The position numbers were made by a program, and so were the translations under genes. The notes beneath the pieces are model-generated. The model did not search any database. It was not told where the DNA came from and saw only the letters and a list, made by a program, of their open reading frames with translations. Shown here in pieces: positions 34,763-43,096 of a DNA stretch of 64,000 bases. Position 1 is the stretch's first letter, and each line of letters starts with the position of its first letter. The DNA is from an uncultured Bacteroidales bacterium (GTDB taxonomy: Bacteria > Bacteroidota > Bacteroidia > Bacteroidales > Paludibacteraceae): the NCBI GenBank assembly GCA_946411385.1, contig CAMKDV010000006.1:1-64000 (forward strand), given 5' to 3'.

Positions 34763-35038
34763 CACTGCTGTCCCATTAAAGCTGAGCCACATACTCATAA
34801 ATAATTGTAGATAATATCGTTGCAATCGGATTTCTGGCGAACGGATTTCATCGGACAATGTTTTTTATGTTTTTTTCTTTTGAGTGCTTTTCCCTTTAAG
34901 GGACGTGTTTGGGCGGTAAAAACTATCAAAAAGTTCACTTTTTAGGAGTTTTTAGCGGTCAAGCAAGTAAAGAGTGTAGCTCAAAAGCACTCAAAAGGGT
35001 TTTATGGGTTTTTGTTTAATTTTTATAGGACACTAGTG
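34763..35038. mobile_element. 276-bp inverted-repeat element, copy B (right edge of the island)
   Basis: Homologue of copy A at 29201-29477. Left end CACTGCTGTCCCATTAAA; right end complementary to CACTAGTGTCCTATAAAA. The 15-bp arms 34877-34891 and 34983-34997 are identical to those of copy A and again 91 bases apart. Within that interval the sequence differs from copy A, yet a central stem is retained (AAAAAG-TTCA-CTTTTT here, AAAG-TATA-CTTT in A). It contains no ORF. Confidence 0.75.
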
Positions 35039-35096
35039 TTTCAAAAGAACAAAATCGAAGCCACACACATAAAAAATGTCAAAAGTCATGCATAAA

Positions 35097-35128
35097 TTTG
35101 CATATCTCGGATTTTTTTTGTATCTTTG
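35097..35128 (+). promoter_or_regulatory. Promoter upstream of the fused methionine-sulfoxide reductase
   Basis: TTTG (35097-35100), 20-base spacer, TATCTTTG (35121-35128). The implied 5' leader is about 190 bases and contains the 11-bp repeats at 35180-35223 and an AT-rich inverted repeat around 35260-35300. Confidence 0.7.
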
Positions 35129-35179
35129 TAGCGGATTATGAGCAACAGGGCCTGATGGCAGACAAATCAGCGGGGAATA

Positions 35180-35223
35180 CTCGACCATACCTCGACCATA
35201 TCTCGACTATATCTGGACCATAC
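35180..35223 (+). repeat. Four tandem 11-bp units, CTCGACCATAC-like
   Basis: Units start at 35180, 35191, 35202 and 35213. They read CTCGACCATAC, CTCGACCATAT, CTCGACTATAT and CTGGACCATAC. The 11-bp spacing is close to one helical turn, as in protein-binding iterons. Confidence 0.8.
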
Positions 35224-35323
35224 GAGGCACATCGCAGGTCTGTCGGGGCACTTTTTTAGCTCACGTAAAGTATATATACTACGTATATATAGTATTTGTT
35301 AACAAAAACACCAAAAACAAACG

Positions 35324-36217
35324 ATGTCCAAAGTCAAATACAATATTGCCATCGACTCATGGCGCGGCACACTTGACTCCCGCAAGACAGGGCAGGCCAA
35401 ACGCGAACGGCTCGTCTCACGGTACCGCAAAGGCAGCGGAGAAAACCACCAGGTCTATCCCATGAAGATGCACGAAGGACCGTGGGCGGAGGGAGCTACC
35501 CGTAACCGCGAACTAATGAAAACAGCGCAACGCGAGGCTCATGCCATCGAACGTGCCGCCATGCATCCCGAACTCGCCACACCGGAATACATCAACCTCG
35601 CTGCGGAATGGAAACAGCGCTTTGCGGAATACAAAGCTACCAAGAAACCGACGGACAAACAGTTTGCCACGCTCTATACCTATACTTATTCCCATCTCTA
35701 TCGCTCACTCAAAGCCGGCGAAGTCATCGATATTGTACTACAAGCGCGTCAAGCCAAAGAAAGCACTTACCAAACTATTCTTCCGCAGATTCAAGCTTTG
35801 ATAGCCGACGAGACAGACCTCACCGCCAACATGGCGAACATCGTCGCCGTACTCCATAACACCTTCCATTTTCTCTGGACGGGCTTCTATATAGTAAAAG
35901 ACAAAAATAACTCATCAACAGCTAAAGAATTGGTTCTCGGTCCCTTCCAAGGTCCTATCGCCTGCACGCGCATTCCCTACAACAAAGGTGTCTGCGGCAC
36001 AGCCTGGGCGCAGAACAAGACAATCGTTGTCCCCGACGTACATCAGTTCCCCGGACACATTGCATGCTCTTCCGCGTCCAAAAGCGAAATCGTCGTCCCA
36101 ATCCGCCGGAATAACGACCCCGACGGCGAAGTCATAGCAGTCCTTGACATCGACAGCGCTGACAACAACACCTTTGACACCATCGACCAACGCTACCTTG
36201 AGCAAATCCGACTCTGA
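35324..36217 (+). CDS. Free methionine-R-sulfoxide reductase fused to a basic N-terminal domain
   Basis: 297 residues. Residues from about 155 to 297 are a GAF-fold free-methionine-(R)-sulfoxide reductase (fRMsr/MsrC): LPQIQALIADETDL, then FLWTGFYIVKD. The three conserved cysteines occur in PIACTRIPYNKGVCG and in FPGHIACSSAS. The first ~140 residues (MSKVKYNIAIDSWRGTL...) form a basic domain that is not part of that family. It recalls small Bacteroidales proteins beginning with a similar KVKYN block (recollection only). fRMsr usually stands alone, so this is either a real fusion or a read-through of two genes. The start matches the start of the extra domain. Confidence 0.8.
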   Translation: MSKVKYNIAIDSWRGTLDSRKTGQAKRERLVSRYRKGSGENHQVYPMKMHEGPWAEGATRNRELMKTAQREAHAIERAAMHPELATPEYINLAAEWKQRFAEYKATKKPTDKQFATLYTYTYSHLYRSLKAGEVIDIVLQARQAKESTYQTILPQIQALIADETDLTANMANIVAVLHNTFHFLWTGFYIVKDKNNSSTAKELVLGPFQGPIACTRIPYNKGVCGTAWAQNKTIVVPDVHQFPGHIACSSASKSEIVVPIRRNNDPDGEVIAVLDIDSADNNTFDTIDQRYLEQIRL

Positions 36218-36264
36218 CTTTTTTAGTAAAAATAAATTTGGCACGGGTATGTGCCCCAACAAAA

Positions 36265-37053
36265 ATGATACTTTATTTCTCCGGAACAGGAAACAGTCTC
36301 GCTATCGCGCGACAACTGGCAGAACGGTTGAATGAACCATTGTTGCCACTCATTGAGGCGGTAGGGCAGGACTTGACGAACGAAAAGCGCATCGGTTTGG
36401 TCTTCCCGACCTATGACTTCAATCTGCCGCCCGCTATGCCCGAGATGCTGTCGCGATTGAACATCAGTCCCAGATCTTACGTTTTTACGGTCATCACGTG
36501 CGGCAGCATGGCGGGCAACTGCGTCTGGGTGTTGCGCCGCATCCTGCGCGAGAAAGGCATAGAACTGGCGTACAGCCATAAGGTGAGTGTACCTGACAAC
36601 AGCGCGCTGGCTTTCGGACGCAATCCTAACAAGCAGTTGGGTAAGTTCGAACATGTGCCGGCACGCATGGAGCAGATCATCAGCGAACTGCAGGCCGAAA
36701 GCCATACGCTGCACTACAGCTGGTTCAGCCTTCTGTCGTGGCTCCTCGGCCGTCCGGCAGTGGAGAGAGGTATGATTCATTACCTGGGTCCGAAAGTCAA
36801 CCCTGACAAGTGCATTGGCTGCAACACCTGCGTACGCGTCTGCCCGATGAACAACATACGTTTGATTGAACGCGAAGAGCCAATGGCTAATAGCCAAAAG
36901 CCAACAGCCCTCATCGCCGACCGCTGCACCGTGTGTCTCGCTTGCGTGCATGTCTGCCCGCAGCAGGCCATCAGCACGAACGGCCGTGAGGCACTCAAGG
37001 AGCGCCAGTACCGCCATCCGCAAATCAAACTGAAAGACTTGTTGAAGCGCTAA
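36265..37053 (+). CDS. EFR1-type flavodoxin/ferredoxin protein
   Basis: 262 residues from the ATG at 36265. The N-terminal flavodoxin-like domain begins MILYFSGTGNSLAIA with the FMN phosphate loop. The C-terminal part has two 4Fe-4S motifs, CIGCNTCVRVCP and CTVCLACVHVCP. Such proteins are putative electron carriers in anaerobes. Between the clusters, residues reading REEPMANSQKPTALI are encoded by a short run resembling the genome's interspersed repeats, here within the spacer. A TAAATTTG box at 36233-36240 could serve as its -7 element, but no matching -33 was seen. An upstream in-frame ATG at 36238 is less likely. Confidence 0.85.
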   Translation: MILYFSGTGNSLAIARQLAERLNEPLLPLIEAVGQDLTNEKRIGLVFPTYDFNLPPAMPEMLSRLNISPRSYVFTVITCGSMAGNCVWVLRRILREKGIELAYSHKVSVPDNSALAFGRNPNKQLGKFEHVPARMEQIISELQAESHTLHYSWFSLLSWLLGRPAVERGMIHYLGPKVNPDKCIGCNTCVRVCPMNNIRLIEREEPMANSQKPTALIADRCTVCLACVHVCPQQAISTNGREALKERQYRHPQIKLKDLLKR

Positions 37054-37252
37054 GCGTCTAACGCGTGAGCAGACGGACGTGAACTATTCGCCGAGGGAAC
37101 AACTATTCCTCAACTCACGCAAGAGTTCAACTGAACGCAAGGAGCCATTCGCTCAAGACTAAAGAAACTACGGCTAACGGAATAACCAAGGTATGCGAAA
37201 TTCAATTCGGGCATGTGAATTATCATAAAAATTCAATTTTTCTGCAAAAACA
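37054..37252. other. Gap without gene between the ferredoxin and the mce operon
   Basis: No ORF, repeat or RNA is supported between 37054 and the promoter at 37253. The ~140-bp untranslated leader after that promoter (37285-37427) contains short GC-rich direct words (ACCGGC) but no clear fold. Confidence 0.4.
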
Positions 37253-37284
37253 TTTGCAAATGTGTTTTTTTTTTTGTAACTTTG
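37253..37284 (+). promoter_or_regulatory. Promoter of the methylmalonyl-CoA decarboxylase operon
   Basis: TTTG (37253-37256), 20-base spacer, TAACTTTG (37277-37284), about 145 bp before the first start codon. Confidence 0.8.
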
Positions 37285-37427
37285 TAGTCGATTTGTGTTA
37301 TTACGGCTCAGCACAATACCGGCTAGCCGCTATATACCATGGATACCGGCTGCTTGCCAACCGGCATGCAGGACGGCACAATCCCGTAAATGACATAATA
37401 ATAATCAATTAAAATACATTTTATAAA

Positions 37428-37841
37428 ATGAAACCATCACACATTGAGCATTTAGGCATTGCGGTGCCGAGTATTGAGGAAGCTGCTCCCTTCTTCGAGT
37501 TTTTGTCAGGTGCTCCCTGCTACAGCATCGAGGTAGTAGAGGATCAGAAAGTTCGCACGGCTTTCTTTAAGGTTGGCGAAGTGAAGATCGAACTTTTGGA
37601 GCCCACCAGCCCCGAGTCGACCATCGCTAAGTTCATCGAGAAGAATGGCGGTCGCGGCGGTGTTCACCACGTTGCTTTCAATGTAGAAAACGTGGCTGAC
37701 GCCCTGGCAGAGTGCGAAGCAGCCGGCATCCAACTCATCGACAAGGCTCCGCGCAAAGGTGCTGAGAACCTCATGATCGCTTTCCTGCACCCGAAGTCCA
37801 CCAAAGGTGTACTCACCGAATTGTGCCAGCAGCCCAAATAA
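37428..37841 (+). CDS. mce: Methylmalonyl-CoA epimerase
   Basis: 137 residues of the glyoxalase/VOC fold. It interconverts the R and S forms of methylmalonyl-CoA between the mutase and the decarboxylase in the succinate-propionate route. The metal ligands are in IEHLGIAV (His near residue 5), KIELLEP and GVHHVAFNV. It is the first gene of an operon with mmdA, an OadG-like subunit, the biotin carrier and an OadB-like pump, exactly the context expected. Confidence 0.93.
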   Translation: MKPSHIEHLGIAVPSIEEAAPFFEFLSGAPCYSIEVVEDQKVRTAFFKVGEVKIELLEPTSPESTIAKFIEKNGGRGGVHHVAFNVENVADALAECEAAGIQLIDKAPRKGAENLMIAFLHPKSTKGVLTELCQQPK

Positions 37842-37885
37842 TTCGTAATTCTTAATTTTTAATTCTTAATTAACCGTTTAGGATT

Positions 37886-39442
37886 ATGGATCAAGCTAAA
37901 TTACAGAAATTGATCGACTCACGCGCAAAAGCTTGTGCCGGAGGCGGTGAGGTAGCAGTAGAAAAACATCATGCCAAAGGCAGTTACACGGCTCGTGAGC
38001 GCATCAATATGCTGCTCGACCCGGGCTCGTTCGAGGAAGTAGATATGTTCCTCACCCATCGCTGCACGGATTTCGGCATGGAGAAAAAAGTGTTCCTTGG
38101 CGACGGCGTAGCATGCGGTTCGGGAACGATTGACGGCCGTCTGGTATTCGTGTTTGCACAGGATGCAACGGTTATCGGCGGTTCGCTTAGTGAGACTATG
38201 GCTCAGAAGATCTGCCACGTTATGGATATGGCTATGAAGCTGGGTGCTCCTATCATCGGATTGAACGATTCGGGTGGTGCCCGTATTCAGGAAGGTGCTT
38301 GCGCATTGGCCGGCTATGCCGAGATCTTTGAGCGTAACATCCTTGCTTCGGGTGTTGTGCCGCAGATCAGCGTCATCTTTGGCCCGTGCGCCGGTGGTGC
38401 AGTGTACTCACCTGCCCTCACCGACTTCATCATGATGACCGAGCAGAACTCCTATATGTTCATCACCGGTCCGAAAGTAGTGAAGAGCGTTACGGGTGAG
38501 GACGTTACCGTTGAGCAACTCGGTGGCGCCAAGGTGCATGCCACCAAGTCGGGCGTTACGCATTTCGTAGCAGCTACCGAAGATGAGGCTATGGCTCAGA
38601 TTCGTCGTCTTGTGTCGTTCATCCCGCAGAACAATATGGAGGAAGCTCCGCTCGTAGAGTGCACCGACGATCCCGCTCGTATCGACGACGAACTCAACGA
38701 TATTGTTCCCGACGATCCCAACAAACCCTACGACATGAAGAACATCATCTACAAGATTGTAGATAATGGCGACTTCATGGAGGTGCACAAGGATTATGCC
38801 AAGAACGTTATCTGCGGTTTTGCCCGCTTCAACGGCCGCTCTACAGGTATCATCGCCAATCAGCCTTCCTGGCTGGCAGGTGTGCTTGACTGCGACGCCT
38901 CGCGCAAGGCTGCACGTTTCGTTCGCTTCTGCGATGCCTTCAACATCCAGATCCTCACCCTCGTTGATGTTCCGGGCTTCCTGTGCGGTACAGGCCAGGA
39001 GTATGCCGGCATCATCGATCATGGTGCAAAACTGATGTTTGCTTATGGCGAAGCTACCGTTCCTAAAGTTACCATCACCGTTCGCAAGTCGTACGGCGGC
39101 TCGCATATCGTAATGAGCTGCAAGCAGCTGCGTGGCGATATGTGCTATGCTTGGCCTAATGCCGAGATTGCCGTGATGGGTGCCAGCGGTGCAGTAGGAG
39201 TGCTCCAGGCCAAGGCTATCAAGGCTATCGAAGATCCCGCTGAGAAGAAAGCGTTCATCGCTGAGAAGGAAGCTGAGTACAAGGATAAGTTCGCTTCGCC
39301 TTACCAGGCTGCCAACCGCGGATATATCGACGATGTGATCGAGCCGCGCAACACGCGTGCACGCATCGTTCGTGCCTTCGAGATGCTGCAGACCAAGCGT
39401 CTGACCAACCCGCTCAAGAAGCATAGCAATATTCCATTGTAA
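37886..39442 (+). CDS. mmdA: Acyl-CoA carboxyltransferase, methylmalonyl-CoA decarboxylase alpha subunit
   Basis: 518 residues of the carboxyltransferase family. It moves CO2 from methylmalonyl-CoA to the biotin carrier (or the reverse in propionyl-CoA carboxylase). Two crotonase-like halves with oxyanion-hole glycines are seen: LNDSGGARIQEG and GPCAGGAVYSPA in the first; LVDVPGFLCGTGQEYAGII and ASGAVGVLQAK in the second. Its neighbours (OadG-like, biotin carrier, OadB-like) make a sodium-pumping methylmalonyl-CoA decarboxylase more likely than a carboxylase. The gap from mce holds an AATTCTTAATT repeat. Confidence 0.93.
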   Translation: MDQAKLQKLIDSRAKACAGGGEVAVEKHHAKGSYTARERINMLLDPGSFEEVDMFLTHRCTDFGMEKKVFLGDGVACGSGTIDGRLVFVFAQDATVIGGSLSETMAQKICHVMDMAMKLGAPIIGLNDSGGARIQEGACALAGYAEIFERNILASGVVPQISVIFGPCAGGAVYSPALTDFIMMTEQNSYMFITGPKVVKSVTGEDVTVEQLGGAKVHATKSGVTHFVAATEDEAMAQIRRLVSFIPQNNMEEAPLVECTDDPARIDDELNDIVPDDPNKPYDMKNIIYKIVDNGDFMEVHKDYAKNVICGFARFNGRSTGIIANQPSWLAGVLDCDASRKAARFVRFCDAFNIQILTLVDVPGFLCGTGQEYAGIIDHGAKLMFAYGEATVPKVTITVRKSYGGSHIVMSCKQLRGDMCYAWPNAEIAVMGASGAVGVLQAKAIKAIEDPAEKKAFIAEKEAEYKDKFASPYQAANRGYIDDVIEPRNTRARIVRAFEMLQTKRLTNPLKKHSNIPL

Positions 39443-39472
39443 AATAGTAAATTGTAAATAACTAAATTGTAA

Positions 39473-39847
39473 ATGACAATGGTACTATTAGCAATTAACT
39501 GGCCTCATGTATTGTTTGTAACGATACTTGGTTTTGCGCTGGTGCTCGTCCTGCTGGTTGTGCTGATTTACGTGCTCAAGCTGTTCGGCCTGATCATGCA
39601 TCCGCATGTTACGGTCGACAAGCCTCAGGAGGTGCACCCCGTAGTGGGTACGCCTCATGAGGAGGAGCACGACAATCGCATCACGCTCACAGGTGACGCT
39701 ACTGCCGCTATCGCCATGGCACTGCATCTGTACTACAACGGTATTCATGATGAAGAGCCTACGCACGTAACCATCAAAAAGGTTGAACGCAAATACTCGC
39801 CGTGGAACTCCAAAATCTATGGCATGAATAACTTACACAGAAATTGA
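39473..39847 (+). CDS. OadG/MmdD-like small membrane subunit
   Basis: 124 residues. One N-terminal transmembrane helix ([21 protein letters not shown]) is followed by a soluble tail with [16 protein letters not shown] and the closing [11 protein letters not shown] typical of the OadG group in Bacteroidetes. It joins the carboxyltransferase to the membrane pump. The ATG at 39473 is used; a second ATG two codons later is equally possible. Upstream bases are made of AAATTGTAAAT-type repeat, and the start codon falls at its edge. Confidence 0.85.
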   Translation: MTMVLLAINWPHVLFVTILGFALVLVLLVVLIYVLKLFGLIMHPHVTVDKPQEVHPVVGTPHEEEHDNRITLTGDATAAIAMALHLYYNGIHDEEPTHVTIKKVERKYSPWNSKIYGMNNLHRN

Positions 39848-39848
39848 T

Positions 39849-40595
39849 ATGAAAGAATTTAAGTTTGTTATTGATGGTCATAAATTTACCACGACTGTCA
39901 ATGAATTGGAAGGCAACATGGCTGAAGTAACGGTCAACGGTACAGCCTTCAAAGTACAGATAGAGAAAGACCAACCGGGTGCTGCTCCGCGTCCGACGGC
40001 TCATCAGGTAGTCAGCGCTGCACAACAGGCTGCTCCTGCTGCAGGTGGTGCTCCCCAGGTAGTCAAATCACCGCTGCCGGGATCAATCGTGAAGGTGAAC
40101 GTCAAGGTAGGCGACACCGTGAAGGTAGGCGACGAACTGCTCACCATGGAGTCGATGAAGATGGAGAACTCTGTCAAGTCAGAGTTTGCCGGTGTGGTTA
40201 AAGCCGTTTATGCCGAGCCGGGTATGAACGTCATGCAGGAAGACAAGCTCGTGGAAATTGCCTCCGCTGCCGCTCCTGCTGCTGCACCCCAACCTGCTCC
40301 CGCTCCCAAGCCGGAAGCTCCCAAACCCGCTCCTGCTCCTGCGCCTCAACCTGCTGCTGCACCTGCTGCCGCTCCTGTAGCCGGACAGAAAGTTACTTCT
40401 CCCCTGCCGGGCTCGGTAGTGAAAGTGCTGGTTAGCGAAGGTCAGGCCGTAAAGAAAGGCGATACGCTCCTCATCCTCGAATCGATGAAGATGGAGAATC
40501 CTGTGCTTGCAGAGCAAGACGGTACGGTAAAGCAAATAGCCGTAACTGCCGGACAGAATGTGATGCAGGATGACTTGCTGATTGTTCTTGGTTAA
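39849..40595 (+). CDS. Biotin carrier protein with two biotinyl domains
   Basis: 248 residues. After an N-terminal region (1-45) there is a first biotinyl domain with the acceptor lysine K104 in ESMKMEN. A ~40-residue Ala/Pro-rich flexible linker (about 139-180) follows, then a second biotinyl domain with K204 in another ESMKMEN. The two lysines are exactly 100 residues apart. Most carrier subunits of these decarboxylases have one domain; the duplication could double the number of carboxyl carriers per complex. It starts 1 bp after the OadG-like gene. Confidence 0.93.
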   Translation: MKEFKFVIDGHKFTTTVNELEGNMAEVTVNGTAFKVQIEKDQPGAAPRPTAHQVVSAAQQAAPAAGGAPQVVKSPLPGSIVKVNVKVGDTVKVGDELLTMESMKMENSVKSEFAGVVKAVYAEPGMNVMQEDKLVEIASAAAPAAAPQPAPAPKPEAPKPAPAPAPQPAAAPAAAPVAGQKVTSPLPGSVVKVLVSEGQAVKKGDTLLILESMKMENPVLAEQDGTVKQIAVTAGQNVMQDDLLIVLG

Positions 40596-40655
40596 TGTAT
40601 TCATCGTTCATTTGCCGGAGTACAAAATGGCAAATGACCAAATTGCAAATCATTT

Positions 40656-41858
40656 ATGTGGAGTGACATTTTAGAGTTCTTCCGTGGCATGGGATTCATG
40701 CAGATGGGCGCTGATTTTATAGGTGCCGGTTGGCAACAGCTGGCTATGTTGTTCATCTCGTTCTTCCTGCTCTACCTCGCCATCAAGAAACAATACGAAC
40801 CGCTGCTCTTGCTGCCGATAGCTTTCGGCATGCTGCTCACTAACCTCCCGGGAGCCAATATGTTCCACTCGGAACTTTGGTCTGCTTTCCTCGATCCGAG
40901 CAGCCCGGCGTATCACAGTTATGGTGCCATCCTCAAGGAAGGCGGCTTGCTGGATGTGCTGTATATCGGTGTGAAAGCCGGCGTCTATCCCTGCCTGATC
41001 TTCATCGGCGTGGGAGCCATGACGGATTTCGGACCGCTCATCGCCAATCCTAAGTCCCTGCTCCTGGGTGCTGCTGCGCAGATTGGTATCTTCATCACTT
41101 TCCTCTGCGCCAATGCCATGGGCTTTACGGAGGCACAAGCCGGTGCAATAGGTATCATCGGTGGTGCCGATGGTCCTACCAGCATCTTCCTTACCTCCAA
41201 GCTGGCTCCTGAGCTGTTAGGTCCTATCGCTATCGCAGCCTACAGTTATATGGCTCTTGTGCCGGTTATCCAACCGCCTATCATGCGACTGCTGACCACC
41301 AAAGAGGAGCGCGCCATCAAGATGAAGCAACTGCGTGCCGTGAGCAAGACCGAGAAGATCATCTTCCCCATCATGGTCACGACAATCGTAGCCCTCATCC
41401 TGCCGGACGCTGCTCCGCTGATCGGATGCTTGATGTTGGGTAACCTGATGAAGGAGTGCGGCGTGGTGGATCGTCTGAGCAAGACGGCTCAGAACGAACT
41501 GATGAACATCGTCGTTATCTTCCTCGGTTTGTCAGTGGGTGCTACGGCTACCGGAGCATCGTTCCTCAACCTGAAGACGCTCATGATCCTCGGTATGGGT
41601 ATCGTGGCCTTCGGTATGGGTAGCGGCGGCGGTGTGCTGCTCGCCAAACTGATGAACGTCTTCAGCAAGGAGAAGATCAATCCGCTTATCGGTTCTGCTG
41701 GCGTCAGCGCCGTACCGATGGCTGCACGCGTCAGCCAGCAGGTTGGTCAAGAGGAGAACCCGAGCAACTTCCTTCTCATGCACGCCATGGGTCCGAACGT
41801 TGCCGGCGTCATCGGCTCTGCCGTGGCAGCAGGTATCTTGCTCACCATGCTTGGCTAA
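40656..41858 (+). CDS. Sodium-translocating decarboxylase beta subunit (OadB/MmdB-like)
   Basis: 400 residues, polytopic, about nine to eleven transmembrane segments. It decarboxylates carboxybiotin and couples this to Na+ export. Conserved blocks: [39 protein letters not shown] with the conserved GADGPT, and [13 protein letters not shown]. The gap before it (40596-40655) contains a CAAATGACCAAATTGCAAAT repeat. It ends the operon, followed by a terminator. Confidence 0.93.
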   Translation: MWSDILEFFRGMGFMQMGADFIGAGWQQLAMLFISFFLLYLAIKKQYEPLLLLPIAFGMLLTNLPGANMFHSELWSAFLDPSSPAYHSYGAILKEGGLLDVLYIGVKAGVYPCLIFIGVGAMTDFGPLIANPKSLLLGAAAQIGIFITFLCANAMGFTEAQAGAIGIIGGADGPTSIFLTSKLAPELLGPIAIAAYSYMALVPVIQPPIMRLLTTKEERAIKMKQLRAVSKTEKIIFPIMVTTIVALILPDAAPLIGCLMLGNLMKECGVVDRLSKTAQNELMNIVVIFLGLSVGATATGASFLNLKTLMILGMGIVAFGMGSGGGVLLAKLMNVFSKEKINPLIGSAGVSAVPMAARVSQQVGQEENPSNFLLMHAMGPNVAGVIGSAVAAGILLTMLG

Positions 41859-41953
41859 TACGCTTCATGTAGCATAATGAAAGTGTCAAAAATTATTGGG
41901 TAATTTTGGAAATTTTGGACTAAAAGTATCCCTACAGATTTTTGACCTTAAAC

Positions 41954-41983
41954 AAGGCGGTGCGTCAGATGACACACCGCCTT
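41954..41983. terminator. Bidirectional terminator between oadB-like and ygjP-like genes
   Basis: AAGGCGGTG (41954-41962) pairs with CACCGCCTT (41975-41983), 12-base loop. It lies between convergent genes, 4 bp from the minus-strand stop codon. Confidence 0.85.
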
Positions 41984-41986
41984 ATT

Positions 41987-42526
41987 TCAATAGATATGTT
42001 TGGTCGCTCGGTTTGCTTCCCGCCAGCGGGGAAAATACCTGTCCATCAAAGCGTGAAACCGTGCGTTGTGCGAGGGCTCTATCAGGTGGCAAAGCTCATG
42101 TACCACCACGTGTTCTACGCACCATTCGGGCAAGAGCAGCAGGTAGATGGAGAAGCATACGGAGCGTGTCCGCACGTTGCATATACCCCACCTGGAGATC
42201 ATCTTCTTGTACGTCACGGCCGGCACCGGTACGCCCATCTCTGCGGCGTGCCTTGCTATCATCGGCTGCACCAATTCATCCAGCCGCCTTACTGCTTCCT
42301 GCTTGTCCGCACGGCTCTGCAACGGCAGCTGCGCAAAGAACGCCGCACGCTTGTCTTTGCGCTCTACGGCTCGCACCTGAGCCCTCTCTATCCATGCGCG
42401 ATGTGCATTGATGAATGCTTCTATATGTGCACGCGACATCCCTATCGGTGCCGACACATGTACGTCACCGTTCTTTACCACCCGCATCGACAATCGCGAT
42501 GTCCGCCTGTACGTAATCTCAATCAT
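41987..42526 (-). CDS. YgjP-like (DUF45) zinc metallopeptidase
   Basis: 179 residues. The zinc site is VVVHELCHLIEPSHNARFHALMDRY: HELCH plus a third His (H in HNARFH). The upstream SRWGIC corresponds to the SRWGSC block of the YgjP group, with one substitution. Such proteins are often associated with type I restriction systems elsewhere, but here the gene stands alone. Function is otherwise unknown. It is transcribed from the promoter at 42591-42622. Confidence 0.85.
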   Translation of the reverse strand: MIEITYRRTSRLSMRVVKNGDVHVSAPIGMSRAHIEAFINAHRAWIERAQVRAVERKDKRAAFFAQLPLQSRADKQEAVRRLDELVQPMIARHAAEMGVPVPAVTYKKMISRWGICNVRTRSVCFSIYLLLLPEWCVEHVVVHELCHLIEPSHNARFHALMDRYFPRWREANRATKHIY

Positions 42527-42590
42527 TGTCTATCTCCGGCATAGCATTGGATGCAAGCAAAACTTTCTATACTTGGTTGCTATGCGGCTG

Positions 42591-42622
42591 CAAAGGTACA
42601 AAAAATATTTGACATCTGCAAA
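42591..42622 (-). promoter_or_regulatory. Promoter of the YgjP-like gene
   Basis: Minus strand TTTG (42622-42619), 20-base spacer, TACCTTTG (42598-42591), 65 bp before the start codon. Confidence 0.8.
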
Positions 42623-42647
42623 TTTTCACACATTTTTTGCAGAAAAA

Positions 42648-42678
42648 TTTGGAAATTCCAAAAAAAATAGTAATTTTG
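42648..42678 (+). promoter_or_regulatory. Promoter reading into a gene remnant
   Basis: TTTG (42648-42651), 19-base spacer, TAATTTTG (42671-42678). No intact gene follows; only the signal-peptide remnant at 42795 does. Confidence 0.65.
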
Positions 42679-42794
42679 CGGTTTAATTTCGTACACGCGT
42701 ACAACATTGTGTATAGAAATAACAGGCGTTAAGGCCTGATAATATGCAAAAACAATACATATAATAACAAAATTTATTAACTAAAAATCAAAAC

Positions 42795-42857
42795 ATTAGA
42801 AGAAACATTTTTACATTTCTCTGTGCTGCGCTGATGAGCGTTAGCATGTTTGCTACA
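42795..42857 (+). pseudogene. Signal-peptide remnant of a lost exported protein
   Basis: In the frame of 42795 the text IRRNIFTFLCAALMSVSMFA reads as a typical Bacteroidetes signal peptide, then fades into unrelated sequence. No ATG lies in this frame upstream. An ATCAAAAC at 42787 looks like a mutated ATGAAAAAC with one base lost. A promoter (42648-42678) and ~110-base leader precede it. The body of the gene is missing. Confidence 0.5.
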
Positions 42858-42992
42858 ACGAACCAAGTTGCTGTAATTGAGACCTATGGGTCAAAATTGA
42901 AGATTTTTTTGAACATTTTTGGACATTTTGGACTAAAAGAAAATTTGTTTAATTCAATTGTGTGGACAAAAACAAAAAATCTTCGCAAAAAA

Positions 42993-43024
42993 CTTGCAAA
43001 TGTCAAATATTTTTTGTAATTTTG
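42993..43024 (+). promoter_or_regulatory. Promoter of the TonB-dependent receptor-like gene
   Basis: CTTG (42993-42996), 20-base spacer, TAATTTTG (43017-43024). A second possible -7 box, TAACTTTG, lies at 43056-43063 but has no matching -33. Confidence 0.65.
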
Positions 43025-43096
43025 CAGCGCAAAGCTTAAGGTAAGAAAAATTTCGTAACTTTGCAAAATAAATCCGGCATCGTTTACCATCCAAAC

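Noticed and set aside
37886..39442. Propionyl-CoA carboxylase as the identity of the carboxyltransferase
   Set aside because: No biotin carboxylase subunit is in the operon, while an OadG-like and an OadB-like pump are. Methylmalonyl-CoA decarboxylase fits better.
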